Shown here in pieces: positions 31,425 through 39,638 of a stretch of 44,973 nt of DNA (positions are counted from its first letter, which is position 1; every line of letters starts with the position of its first letter). The stretch spans positions 1 through 44,973 of the forward strand of contig CAIVPR010000073.1 of NCBI GenBank assembly GCA_903907865.1, given 5' to 3'. The notes beneath the pieces are model-generated. The model saw only the letters and a program-made list of their open reading frames with translations, had not been told where the DNA came from and made no database searches. A program made the position numbers and the translations under genes. Source of the stretch: an uncultured Acidobacteriia bacterium. GTDB taxonomy: Bacteria > Acidobacteriota > Terriglobia > Bryobacterales > Bryobacteraceae.

Positions 31425-33752
31425 TTAGTCCTTCCCCGGCTTCACGCCCACCCGCGCACACAGCGGCCCATACCGCGGATCCGACCGCAGCGCTTGGTAC
31501 TTCGGATCCGTCCCCAGAAACACCAGCGCCGGATTCCGTTCATCCACCGCCTTGTTCAGCCACAGGAACGCCTTGTCCAGATCGCCCGCCCGCATGGCCA
31601 GTTGTCCGATCCGCGACGGCGACACATACATCTCGGACGCCCGTTTCTCTTCCGCCTCGAACCAGACCCTCACCGCCGCCCGATATCCCGAGCCGCGGTA
31701 CACCGCATCAACGGTCTCCGCAAGCTCATTCTGCCCCCGCGCATGCAGCAGAGCCACTGCCTGCTGCATCGCCTCTCCCTGCCTGCCCTGACGCTCAAAG
31801 TACACCATCAGATCCTCAAGTGCGGCGGGGAAGTTCGGCGACAAAGACAGCGCTTCCCGAGCCGCCTGCGCCGCCGGTTCGATATGCCCGCGGAAGCTCT
31901 CCGGATACCCCCGGCACAGCGCAATGATGGGTGACAGGGGGTCCAGTTGTGCCGCTTGGTCGAGTTCGGCCTGAGCCTCTTCCAGCCGTCCCCGAGCCGC
32001 CAGAAACACTCCATAGAACAGATGAGTGGTGGCGTAGCTTGAATCGAGATCGAGCGCCCTGCGGAACTCCCGCTCCGCTGCGGGAAAGTTCCACTCGTAG
32101 ACATTGCTCATCATCGCCAGCGTGGCGTGCGCTTCGGCCAGCTTTTCGTCTATCGCAAGCGCCCGCTCCGCCGCCGCCCGCGCCTTCTGCATGTATTCCT
32201 GCGTCGGAGCCTCGTCCCGCCCCAGAAAGCTGTAGCTGTCCGCCAGCCCGGCATAGGCCCGCGCGTATGTCGGATCCCGGTTGATCGCCGCCTGGAACAG
32301 GTCGATCGACTTCAAGTACCCTTCCTTCGAACGCTGGCCCCAGAAAAAGCGCGCTTGCACGTAAAGCCGGTACGCCTCCGGATCGGTCGGATGCGGAGGC
32401 GACAAAAGCGCGCGGTCCTCGCTGCTCAGCCGCAGCCCCAGGTTCGAAGCAATCTCGGAGGCAATCCGGTCCTGAACTGTAATCAGTTCCCGATCGCTGA
32501 GCGCATACTGAGTCCCCCAGATCCTGGTGCCTTCGGGTACGCGGACCAACTCCACCGACAACATCAGCTTATCGCCGCGCTTGGAGATCGTACCGGTTAG
32601 CACCGCTCCAACCTTCATCTCCGTCGCAGCCACCATCGGGTCGAGTCCCTGCGCGCGATAACGGTAGACGGTGCTTCGGGCCATGACTTTCACCTGCCGC
32701 AGTTGCGACAGGTCGTTGATCAGGCTCTCGGTGACCCCTTCGGCGATGTAGTCCAGCTGTGGGGAATCGGACGCCGTGCTCAGCGGCATCACCGCAACCG
32801 ACTGTACGGAGACCGAGTGCGGCCGCACTACGAACCACGCCAGAACCGCCATGCAAACGACCGCCCCCGCCACGGCGACGGCGGGCCAGAACTTTCGACT
32901 CGGTACCGCTGCGGTCTTCTCCGGTGCTGCCGCCGCTACGGCCACGGGTCCTTGATCCGGGGGTGCCTCAGCCACGGACACCTGGGCCGCAGTTCCTCCC
33001 GCCAGAATCTTCTCGTACAGACCGACCGTCGCCGCCTCCGGTTCCATCTCCAGTTCCGACCGCAGAGCCTCCGAGCACGTCTTGAACTGCTGAACCGCCA
33101 GGTGCCGCTGCCCTTGCGCGGCATAGAGCCTCATCAAACCGCGGTGGGCCTCCTCATTGCAGGCATTCAGGGCAAGCAGTTGCTTGAACGCATCCGCCAC
33201 GCGCTCTCTGTCTCCCGAGGCCTCGCTCACGGTCGCCAGCAGGGACAACAGTCGTTCCCTTTGAACCCGAAGTTGCTCGCGGCGAACGGCCGTCCAATCC
33301 TCGTAAAGATCTTCCGGCAGCAGATCCCCGGCATAAAGAGCGAGTGCCGACTCGATCCGCCCGCGTTCGCCGGTCTTCAGCGCTTCCTGGGCCAACGCCT
33401 CGAATTCCGAAACATCCACCGAAACGTCGTCCCTACCCAGGAGTTGGACCAGTTGCTCCCGCATCTGCAGGAATCTCGAAGCCGCACCTGAAGTCAGAGA
33501 CGGCTCCAGAACCCGCCGCGCCGCATGGAGGGCCTTATGTAGGTTGTTCAGACCCTGCTCCGGGCTCACGCCCGGCCAGAGCAACTCGATCAGTTCCTCG
33601 CGGTGCATCTGGCGCGCGGAATGCCGGACCGGCTGGAGCGCCAGCACCTTGATCAGCGTCTTCGACTTCTTCCGCTCCCAGCGGCTTTCCTCCACCGGCT
33701 GGCCGTCCAGAGTGATGCGGAACGGGCCCAGGAGGTGAATGGCAAGGCGCAT
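31425..33752 (-). CDS. BTAD-domain transcriptional regulator with membrane segment and TPR domain
   Basis: 775 residues. The N-terminus is an OmpR/SARP-type winged helix (about 5-100, IHLLGPFRITLDGQPVEESR) followed by a BTAD domain (about 110-250, DWTAVRREQLRVQRERLLSL). One membrane helix lies at about 288-308 (WPAVAVAGAVVCMAVLAWFV). Outside it comes a CadC/adenylate-cyclase-associated region (AVMPLSTASDSPQLDYIAEG) and then TPR repeats (about 440-760). The layout suggests a membrane-bound one-component sensor that binds DNA inside and senses ligands or partners outside. Targets are unknown. It lies 47 bases downstream of the ECF sigma factor on the same strand. Confidence 0.87.
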   Translation of the reverse strand: MRLAIHLLGPFRITLDGQPVEESRWERKKSKTLIKVLALQPVRHSARQMHREELIELLWPGVSPEQGLNNLHKALHAARRVLEPSLTSGAASRFLQMREQLVQLLGRDDVSVDVSEFEALAQEALKTGERGRIESALALYAGDLLPEDLYEDWTAVRREQLRVQRERLLSLLATVSEASGDRERVADAFKQLLALNACNEEAHRGLMRLYAAQGQRHLAVQQFKTCSEALRSELEMEPEAATVGLYEKILAGGTAAQVSVAEAPPDQGPVAVAAAAPEKTAAVPSRKFWPAVAVAGAVVCMAVLAWFVVRPHSVSVQSVAVMPLSTASDSPQLDYIAEGVTESLINDLSQLRQVKVMARSTVYRYRAQGLDPMVAATEMKVGAVLTGTISKRGDKLMLSVELVRVPEGTRIWGTQYALSDRELITVQDRIASEIASNLGLRLSSEDRALLSPPHPTDPEAYRLYVQARFFWGQRSKEGYLKSIDLFQAAINRDPTYARAYAGLADSYSFLGRDEAPTQEYMQKARAAAERALAIDEKLAEAHATLAMMSNVYEWNFPAAEREFRRALDLDSSYATTHLFYGVFLAARGRLEEAQAELDQAAQLDPLSPIIALCRGYPESFRGHIEPAAQAAREALSLSPNFPAALEDLMVYFERQGRQGEAMQQAVALLHARGQNELAETVDAVYRGSGYRAAVRVWFEAEEKRASEMYVSPSRIGQLAMRAGDLDKAFLWLNKAVDERNPALVFLGTDPKYQALRSDPRYGPLCARVGVKPGKD

Positions 33753-33799
33753 GCAAGAGGACTTTGACGCCTATTCTAGCAGGAGCGCCAGCCTCCCGG

Positions 33800-34366
33800 T
33801 CAGGCCGCACGGGCGAGGCAGGGCCTGTTCTCCAACTGCTCGCGGAGCCTCCCGAGCGCAGTCCGGATTCTGGTTTTGACGGTGCCCAGCGGCAGTCCCG
33901 TTCGTCCGGCAATCTCGGAATGGGAGAAGCCATCGAAGAACGCCATGTCAATCAGTTGGCGCTGGTCGGTCGGCAACAGGTGCAGTCCGCTCCGCACCTG
34001 CGAATGCCACCAGATCTCGATCGAATCGTTGCGCGACTCCACCGGGCATGGGGTTCTGACCTGATCATCAAACTCAACCACGACACTTTCTCGACGCGCG
34101 CGGCGGTAACTGTCGATTGCCCGGCTGCGCGCCAGCATCCGCATCCAGGACAAGGGGGCTCCCCGGTCGCCCCGGAAATCGGCGCCGTGAAACCAGATAT
34201 AGGTGTAGACATCCTGTAGCACTTCCTCGGCGTGACCGGCGTCCACAACGATGCCCCTTATGAGGGAGAAGAGTCCGGCTCGGGTCCGTTGTTGGAGCTC
34301 GCTCAGAGCTGCTTCGTCGCCGTGGCCCGTGCGCGACAGCAGGTCATTCAGGTTGGCGTCGATCAT
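33800..34366 (-). CDS. ECF-family RNA polymerase sigma factor
   Basis: 188 residues. Region 2 is visible as HAEEVLQDVYTYIWFHGADF and SWMRMLARSRAIDSYRRARR, and region 4 as LIDMAFFDGFSHSEIAGRTG and LPLGTVKTRIRTALGRLREQ. The ATG at 34366 has AGGAGG about nine bases upstream. No zinc-finger anti-sigma gene follows. Instead an 80-residue unknown protein is encoded just upstream with a four-base overlap and could be its regulator. The BTAD regulator lies downstream and may be co-transcribed. Confidence 0.92.
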   Translation of the reverse strand: MIDANLNDLLSRTGHGDEAALSELQQRTRAGLFSLIRGIVVDAGHAEEVLQDVYTYIWFHGADFRGDRGAPLSWMRMLARSRAIDSYRRARRESVVVEFDDQVRTPCPVESRNDSIEIWWHSQVRSGLHLLPTDQRQLIDMAFFDGFSHSEIAGRTGLPLGTVKTRIRTALGRLREQLENRPCLARAA

Positions 34367-34605
34367 ACGAGATCCTCCTGAGCCACGCCCTGCGTTGACG
34401 CCCCGATCACCGTGGCCTGATAGCGGACGTTCTGCTCGGCCGCCCAGCGGGTGAGCTCGTCCAGAGTGGCGGACCGGAACTCGGCCCCGGTCTGAACGTG
34501 CTGGATGTAAAACGGTTTTCCCGTGGCGGGATCGCCCGCCCGAAGGTTTTCCTGTCCGGGAAGGTGAAGAGTACAGCGAATCAGAAACGAACTTTGAACA
34601 GTCAT
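34363..34605 (-). CDS. Small protein overlapping the sigma factor gene
   Basis: 80 residues, not recognised. The stop overlaps the sigma-factor ATG (ATGA), which implies coupled translation; the sigma factor's ribosome site lies within this gene. The sequence is soluble and has no zinc-finger HxxxCxxC motif (for example TGKPFYIQHVQTGAEFRSA and LDELTRWAAEQNVRYQATV). An anti-sigma or co-sensor role is an inference from position alone. The ATG at 34605 is chosen; the frame stays open to 34689. Confidence 0.55.
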   Translation of the reverse strand: MTVQSSFLIRCTLHLPGQENLRAGDPATGKPFYIQHVQTGAEFRSATLDELTRWAAEQNVRYQATVIGASTQGVAQEDLV

Positions 34606-34930
34606 GCAGCGAGCATGAAATGGCTCGGTTCCAGATTGCCGACAGAACCATGGCAGCCTGCTGCCAAGTCGCTTCCGACTCACTTCCAAACCTCTAAGCT
34701 TGTGATTGAAAACAGGTTAAGCATCGAAAATATTTTTACGAAAATCTTGCGCGACGTACCGTGGGGAGGCCGGACCCGCTGGCCTACGCCTCGTCGACCC
34801 TGTGCAGGAAGCGCGATACCACTCCATCTGCCTTTGTTCCGCATCCACACTGAAGTTCAACACCGCACTTCGTGCCCGATCAACTGTGAGCGGGGAGATC
34901 ATTGCCCGCGCGGCTTCCCCCGCAGATGCG
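34606..34930. other. Divergent intergenic region between the sigma operon and dnaK
   Basis: About 325 bases before the dnaK promoter. The stretch around 34690-34750 is markedly AT-rich (CGAAAATATTTTTACGAAAA) within a GC-rich chromosome and could hold the sigma-operon promoter on the minus strand. No small gene or RNA could be supported. Confidence 0.4.
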
Positions 34931-34951
34931 CTTGACAAGCGCGCACTCATA
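34931..34951. promoter_or_regulatory. HAIR-like operator for HspR at the dnaK promoter
   Basis: CTTGACA, seven bases, ACTCATA. The HspR HAIR consensus is CTTGAGT-N7-ACTCAAG, so five of seven bases match in each half with the correct spacing. It covers the -35 box of the dnaK promoter, the right place for repression, and hspR is the third gene of this operon. Confidence 0.6.
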
Positions 34952-34960
34952 TTTCATAAT
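34932..34960 (+). promoter_or_regulatory. Strong sigma-70-type promoter of the dnaK operon
   Basis: TTGACA (34932-34937), a 17-base spacer and CATAAT (34955-34960). It is the best promoter match in the window. It predicts a leader of about 107 bases before the dnaK start. Confidence 0.75.
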
Positions 34961-35073
34961 GGAGTTGAGCTTAGGCAGACGCCGCCCATTCGCGGCTCAG
35001 TCCGGACCGCCGCTACCCCTAGCCCCGGCTCCGCAGCGAACGCAATTTTCTTAAAGGAGGTCCTGGAAAGGAC

Positions 35074-36990
35074 ATGGGAAAGATTATTGGTATCGACCTC
35101 GGCACGACGAATTCCGTCGTCGCCGTCATGGAAGGCGGCCAACCGACCGTCATCGCCAACCAGGAAGGTGCCCGCACCACGCCGTCCGTGGTCGCGTTCA
35201 CCAAGACCGGCGAGCGCCTCGTCGGCCAGGTGGCCAAGCGCCAGGCAATTACGAATCCCGAGAATACGATCTTCTCGATCAAGCGCTTCATGGGCCGTCG
35301 TTCCGACGAAGTCTCTGAAGAGCAGAAAATGGTCCCGTACAAGGTTGTGCGTGGCGACAACGGCGACGCCCGTGTCGACGTCAACGGCCAGAAGAACTCG
35401 CCGCCTGAAATCTCGGCGATGATTCTGACCAAGCTCAAGGAAGCCGCCGAGGCCTACCTGGGTCAGAAGGTGACCGAGGCCGTGATCACGGTTCCGGCGT
35501 ACTTCAACGACGCCCAGCGCCAAGCCACCAAGGACGCCGGCCGCATCGCCGGTCTCGACGTCAAGCGCATCATCAACGAGCCCACGGCGGCCGCGCTCGC
35601 CTATGGCCTCGACAAGAAGAAGAACGAAACCATCGCCGTGTATGACTTCGGCGGCGGCACCTTCGACGTCTCCATCCTCGAAGTCGGCGACGGCGTCGTC
35701 GAAGTGAAGTCCACCAATGGCGACACCCATCTCGGCGGCGACAACATCGACGACCGCGTCATGGATTGGATCATCACCGAATTCAAGAAGGAGCAGGGCA
35801 TCGACCTCTCCCGCGACAGCATGGCCCGCCAGCGCCTCAAGGAAGCGTCGGAAAAGGCCAAAATGGAGCTTTCCACGCTGCTCGAGACCGAAATCAACCT
35901 GCCGTTCATCACGGCGGACGCCTCCGGTCCCAAGCACCTCATGCAGAAGCTGACCCGCTCGCGCTTCGAACAGATGTGCGAAGACATCTTCCAGCGCTCG
36001 GTCGGCCCCTGCAAGCAGGCCCTGGCTGACGCGGGCGTGACTCCCGACAAGATCAACGAAGTCGTGCTCGTCGGCGGTTCCACCCGCATCCCCCGCATCC
36101 AAGCCATCGTCAAGCAGCTCTTCAACCGTGAGCCGAACAAGACGGTGAACCCCGACGAAGTCGTGGCGCTCGGCGCAGCGGTCCAGGGCGGTGTGCTCGG
36201 CGGCGAAGTCAAGGACGTGCTCCTTCTCGACGTGACCCCGCTTTCGCTGGGCATCGAGACCTTGGGCGGCGTCTTCACCAAGCTGATCGACCGCAACACC
36301 ACCATCCCGACCCGCAAGAGCGAGACCTTCTCCACGGCGGCCGACAACCAGACGTCGGTCGAAATCAAGGTCTTCCAAGGCGAGCGCCAAATGGCCGTCC
36401 ACAACCGGCTGCTGGGCGTGTTCCAACTGGTCGGCATCATGCCCGCCCCGCGTGGTGTGCCGCAGGTCGAAGTCACCTTTGACATCGACGCCAACGGCAT
36501 CCTCAACGTGATGGCGAAGGACAAGGCCACCAACATCGAGCAGAAGATCACCATCACCTCGTCCTCCGGCCTGTCGAAGGAAGAAGTCGAGAAGATGGCG
36601 CGCGACGACGAGATGAACGCCGCCGACGACCGCAAGGAGAAGGACAACATCGAGGCCCGCAACCGTGCCGACGCGATGGTCTACAACGTGGAAAAGACGT
36701 TGAAGGAACACCGCGACAAGATCGATGCCACCGACGCCCAGGCGATCGAGGCGTCCATCGCGGAAGTTAAGACCGCGATGAACGCCGCCGATCCCGAAAA
36801 GCTCAACGCGGCCACCGACAAGCTGACCCAGGCGAGCCACAAGCTGGCCGAGGCGATGTACAAGGCCTCGTCCACGCCTCCCGGCGCTCCTGGCTCGGGT
36901 CCCCAAGGCGCGCCGCCACCTCCGGGTGCCGGGAAACCCCATGACGACGTGGTCGACGCCGAGTTCGTCGACATGGACCCAAAGAAGTAA
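35074..36990 (+). CDS. dnaK: Molecular chaperone DnaK (Hsp70)
   Basis: 638 residues, the usual length. The ATPase domain begins [20 protein letters not shown] and contains the phosphate motifs [19 protein letters not shown] and [12 protein letters not shown]. The substrate-binding domain follows from about 390 with the [16 protein letters not shown] segment, and a helical lid ends in [12 protein letters not shown]. It binds unfolded proteins in an ATP cycle driven by DnaJ and a nucleotide exchange factor. An AAGGAGG ribosome site lies upstream. It leads the operon dnaK-dnaJ-hspR; grpE is not between dnaK and dnaJ. Confidence 0.98.
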   Translation: MGKIIGIDLGTTNSVVAVMEGGQPTVIANQEGARTTPSVVAFTKTGERLVGQVAKRQAITNPENTIFSIKRFMGRRSDEVSEEQKMVPYKVVRGDNGDARVDVNGQKNSPPEISAMILTKLKEAAEAYLGQKVTEAVITVPAYFNDAQRQATKDAGRIAGLDVKRIINEPTAAALAYGLDKKKNETIAVYDFGGGTFDVSILEVGDGVVEVKSTNGDTHLGGDNIDDRVMDWIITEFKKEQGIDLSRDSMARQRLKEASEKAKMELSTLLETEINLPFITADASGPKHLMQKLTRSRFEQMCEDIFQRSVGPCKQALADAGVTPDKINEVVLVGGSTRIPRIQAIVKQLFNREPNKTVNPDEVVALGAAVQGGVLGGEVKDVLLLDVTPLSLGIETLGGVFTKLIDRNTTIPTRKSETFSTAADNQTSVEIKVFQGERQMAVHNRLLGVFQLVGIMPAPRGVPQVEVTFDIDANGILNVMAKDKATNIEQKITITSSSGLSKEEVEKMARDDEMNAADDRKEKDNIEARNRADAMVYNVEKTLKEHRDKIDATDAQAIEASIAEVKTAMNAADPEKLNAATDKLTQASHKLAEAMYKASSTPPGAPGSGPQGAPPPPGAGKPHDDVVDAEFVDMDPKK

Positions 36991-37010
36991 ATTAGATGTA
37001 GCGGGGCAAA

Positions 37011-37041
37011 GGGGCCGGAAGACGAGCAGTCTTCCGGCCCC
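37011..37041 (+). other. Perfect 13-bp hairpin between dnaK and dnaJ
   Basis: GGGGCCGGAAGAC (37011-37023), loop GAGCA, then the exact complement (37029-37041). No T-tract follows, so it is not a standard terminator. It may mark mRNA processing or stabilise the dnaK message, giving more DnaK than DnaJ. Confidence 0.6.
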
Positions 37042-37142
37042 GGATGCTTCAGGAACTCGCGCAAGTCCACGCCGCCGGACCCGGCTGGGCGGGAGTTCTG
37101 CAACCGGTTTGGCATCGCGTCCGGCGGCTCTTGCGCTTCTTT

Positions 37143-38333
37143 ATGGCTTCCACTCCCAAACACGACTACTACGAGACGCTGGACGTCCCCCGCAACGCGT
37201 CCGAAGACGAGCTGCGCAAGGCCTACCGCAAACTGGCGCGCAAATACCACCCGGACCTCAATCCAGGCGACAAAGCTTCCGAGGACCGGTTCAAGAACGT
37301 CCAGGAAGCGTACGACGTGCTCAGCGACGCCAAAAAGCGCACCATGTACGACCAAGTCGGCTTCTACTCCGAGAATGCGGGCTACCCCGGCGCGGGTGGC
37401 GGCAAGCCGAATCATCCCAACATGGACTTCGGCGGCTTTGATTTTTCCGAGGCGTTCAACCGCTCCCAGACCGAGGCCCGACGAGGCGCTGGCGGCGGTG
37501 GTGGTGGCGCGGGCTTCAAGGACATCTTCAGCCAGTTCTTCCGCGGAGGTGGCTCCGGCGAGGCAGCGGAGCCCGAGGCTGAAAAGGGGACTGACCTCGA
37601 ATATGGACTGAATATCTCCTTCTGGCAGGCCATCAAGGGTACCCAGGCCAAGATCGACATCACACGCTTCGAGACCTGCATCCCTTGCAACGGAACCGGC
37701 GGCAATGACCAAGGCTCCGTCGCGTGCCCGCAATGTGCCGGAACCGGCAATGTCAGCCAAATGGCTGGCAACATGAAATTCAACCTCACCTGCCCCAAGT
37801 GTTCTGGACGCGGCCGGTTGAAAAACGCCTGCCCTGTCTGCCACGGCGACGGCCGCCTCTCCCACACCGAACAGGTCGATGTCCGCATTCCGGCTGGCGC
37901 GCAGAACGGTTCGCGCCTGCGGGTCGCGGGCAAGGGCAACGCCGGGACCATGGGCGCACCCGCAGGCGACCTCTACATCACCACCAATGTCGCCCAGGAC
38001 GAACTCTTCCACCGCGACGGCGACAATATCCACATCAAGGTGCCCGTCACCATCCCCGAGGCGGGCTTGGGTGCCAAGATCGAAGTCCCGACGATCGACG
38101 GCCGCACCCTGCTCAAGATTCCGCCGGGCACCCAGAGCGGCCAGAAGTTTCGCCTACGCGAACGCGGCGTCTCCAACGCCCGCAAGGGCACGCGTGGCGA
38201 CCAGATCGTCCAAGTGAACCTCGCCATGCCCGATGTCCGCGACGAAAAGACCAAGGAACTGCTCCGCCAGTTGGTAACCTGTTACACCGAGGACCCCCGC
38301 GCCGAGCTCTTCGCCGCGGAAGAAGCCGAGTAG
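37143..38333 (+). CDS. dnaJ: Co-chaperone DnaJ (Hsp40)
   Basis: 396 residues from the ATG at 37143; the open frame upstream covers the hairpin. A J-domain (about 6-70) has the HPD motif in [20 protein letters not shown] Gly-rich linker ([20 protein letters not shown]) follows. Four zinc-binding repeats come next: [27 protein letters not shown] and CPVCHGDGR; then the two C-terminal client-binding domains. It delivers unfolded substrates to DnaK and stimulates its ATPase. The next gene is hspR, 13 bases downstream. Confidence 0.96.
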   Translation: MASTPKHDYYETLDVPRNASEDELRKAYRKLARKYHPDLNPGDKASEDRFKNVQEAYDVLSDAKKRTMYDQVGFYSENAGYPGAGGGKPNHPNMDFGGFDFSEAFNRSQTEARRGAGGGGGGAGFKDIFSQFFRGGGSGEAAEPEAEKGTDLEYGLNISFWQAIKGTQAKIDITRFETCIPCNGTGGNDQGSVACPQCAGTGNVSQMAGNMKFNLTCPKCSGRGRLKNACPVCHGDGRLSHTEQVDVRIPAGAQNGSRLRVAGKGNAGTMGAPAGDLYITTNVAQDELFHRDGDNIHIKVPVTIPEAGLGAKIEVPTIDGRTLLKIPPGTQSGQKFRLRERGVSNARKGTRGDQIVQVNLAMPDVRDEKTKELLRQLVTCYTEDPRAELFAAEEAE

Positions 38334-38346
38334 GAGGAACATCCCC

Positions 38347-38745
38347 ATGCGCGCGAAATCCAAGGCCGCCTACATGATTTCCTCGGTCGCCGAGCAGTAC
38401 GGCGTCCATCCCCAGACCCTCCGCCTCTATGAGCGCGAGGGCCTGCTAAAACCCAGCCGCAGCGACGGCAACACCCGGCTCTACACCGACGAGGACCTCG
38501 AGCGCCTCGAAGTAATCCTCCACCTGACCCGCGACCTGGGCGTGAACCTCGCCGGGGTCGAGATCATCCTCAACATGCGGGCCAAGATGGAAGCCATGCA
38601 GCAGCAGATCGAGGAGTTCGTCCAGCACCTGAACCTGGAACTGGCCAATCGACCGATCCCCAAGGGCACCTCGGAAGCGAATTCCTTGATCCCGGTAGTG
38701 CGGACGGTCTCGGTGACCATCTCCAAAAAGACCTCGAAACAGTAA
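38347..38745 (+). CDS. hspR: Heat-shock repressor HspR (MerR family)
   Basis: 132 residues with a GGAGG ribosome site. The MerR-type helix-turn-helix is YMISSVAEQYGVHPQTLRLY then EREGLLKPSRSDGNTRLYT, and a coiled-coil dimerisation helix follows (MRAKMEAMQQQIEEFVQHLN). HspR binds HAIR operators and, with DnaK as co-repressor in actinobacteria, shuts off the dnaK operon until heat shock. Here a HAIR-like site overlaps the dnaK promoter, consistent with autoregulation. Identification as HspR rests on family plus operon context. Confidence 0.9.
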   Translation: MRAKSKAAYMISSVAEQYGVHPQTLRLYEREGLLKPSRSDGNTRLYTDEDLERLEVILHLTRDLGVNLAGVEIILNMRAKMEAMQQQIEEFVQHLNLELANRPIPKGTSEANSLIPVVRTVSVTISKKTSKQ

Positions 38746-38802
38746 TTTCAAAATACCCTCAAGTTCTTCCGCCCAACTGCCGATAAGACCATTGGAGGCA
38801 AC

Positions 38803-38976
38803 ATGCAGATTTCAGGAGTTTCAAGCGCCCAGGCGCTCCAGAGCGCCGGCGGCCCCCCGCCCGCCGCCCAAAAGGCCCCGGCGGCAGCGCCAGCCCCGGT
38901 CGACACCGTCCACTTGAGCCAAGCCGCGCAAGCCCACGCAGGCGGCGACGCTGACGGCGACGGCGACGGCCACTAG
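38803..38976 (+). CDS. Small Ala/Pro-rich protein, 57 aa
   Basis: A 57-residue frame starting MQISGVSSAQALQSAGG, with GGAGG five bases before the ATG. The middle is proline/alanine-rich, then APVDTVHLSQAAQAHAGG, and it ends with an acidic GDADGDGDGH tail. The pattern of a Ser/Ala-rich start plus a DTVxLS-x-AA motif recurs in small uncharacterised bacterial proteins, and the DxDxDG tail could bind a metal such as calcium. It has no signal peptide. It follows hspR by 57 bases on the same strand and may be a late member of the heat-shock operon. Function is unknown. Confidence 0.6.
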   Translation: MQISGVSSAQALQSAGGPPPAAQKAPAAAPAPVDTVHLSQAAQAHAGGDADGDGDGH

Positions 38977-39010
38977 CAGAAGCCGACCGTGCTCAATCAC
39001 CGAATGGACT

Positions 39011-39362
39011 TCAGCTCTTTTCAAACAGCAGTTGGAGTCCGTTGCGAACGGCGTCGCAAGTAGCAGGCGTGAGCTTGCCGACGTAATCCACCAATTCCGA
39101 CTTGTCGACCGTCAGAACTTGGGACACATTGACGACGCTCGCCTTGGGAAGGTTTGCTTCGCCCGGGGGGAGCGCCACAATTGCCCGGAGCCTTCGCTCG
39201 CGAGAGATTCGATGTGATAAGGCAGACGACCGTCGTAGCGATGGCGCTTCTGTTGAAGACATCGTTCTGCACGACGACACAAGGATGCCGACCGGCAGGT
39301 TCGGATCCGGCTGCTGGCCCGAAGTCCATCCAATAGACTTGACCTTGCCGAATTCCGATCAC
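39011..39362 (-). pseudogene. MazF-type endoribonuclease toxin with a frameshift
   Basis: The N-terminal half (IGIRQGQVYWMDFGPAAGSE, TTVVCLITSNLSRAKAPGN) is a MazF/PemK toxin from GTG 39362. After APGN the reading frame must shift to continue the family sequence VALPPGEANLPKASVVNVSQ and VLTVDKSELVDYVGKLTP. Deleting one base at about 39179 restores a single frame of normal length (about 116 residues). The toxin is therefore inactive unless this is a sequencing error or programmed shift. It follows the antitoxin gene by four bases. Confidence 0.78.
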
Positions 39363-39366
39363 GGCG

Positions 39367-39609
39367 TCACCATTGGTCTTGCAAAGTCGTCGCAAATTTG
39401 CGTTTCATGCTTGCGGTAGACGGGCTCATCGGCTCATCCATGGGCTGACCGTACACTTCGTTCAACTGCGCGAGCAGTTCGGCTTCCCGCTTTCTCCTGA
39501 GGAACTCGGTCGTGGCAATAGACACGAGCTGGGTTCTGGTCACCATCTGCCGAGCCGCAACTGCAATCTCTCGCATCAGGATTTCATCCAGCGTGATGGC
39601 GGTCTTCAT
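39367..39609 (-). CDS. Antitoxin of a MazEF-like pair
   Basis: 80 residues, intact. It resembles short ribbon-helix-helix antitoxins: MKTAITLDEILMREIAVAAR, then MVTRTQLVSIATTEFLRRKR, with a disordered C-terminal tail that would neutralise the toxin (MDEPMSPSTASMKRKFATTL). Such proteins bind the operon promoter as dimers. The toxin gene begins four bases downstream and is frameshifted. The antitoxin may persist as an orphan that protects from related toxins. Confidence 0.75.
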   Translation of the reverse strand: MKTAITLDEILMREIAVAARQMVTRTQLVSIATTEFLRRKREAELLAQLNEVYGQPMDEPMSPSTASMKRKFATTLQDQW

Positions 39610-39638
39610 TCCTGCCCGCAGAATACCACGAAGCCCCC

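Noticed and set aside
34954-36942. A 662-codon open frame antisense to dnaK
   Set aside because: It mirrors dnaK on the opposite strand, is low in complexity and rich in Val, Asp, Gly and Leu, as expected from GC-rich codons read backwards.
37011-37041. Hairpin after dnaK as an intrinsic terminator
   Set aside because: No T-tract follows and dnaJ lies just downstream; kept only as a structural element.
36681-38033. Long antisense frame spanning the dnaK end and dnaJ
   Set aside because: It crosses two real genes and shows no recognisable domain.
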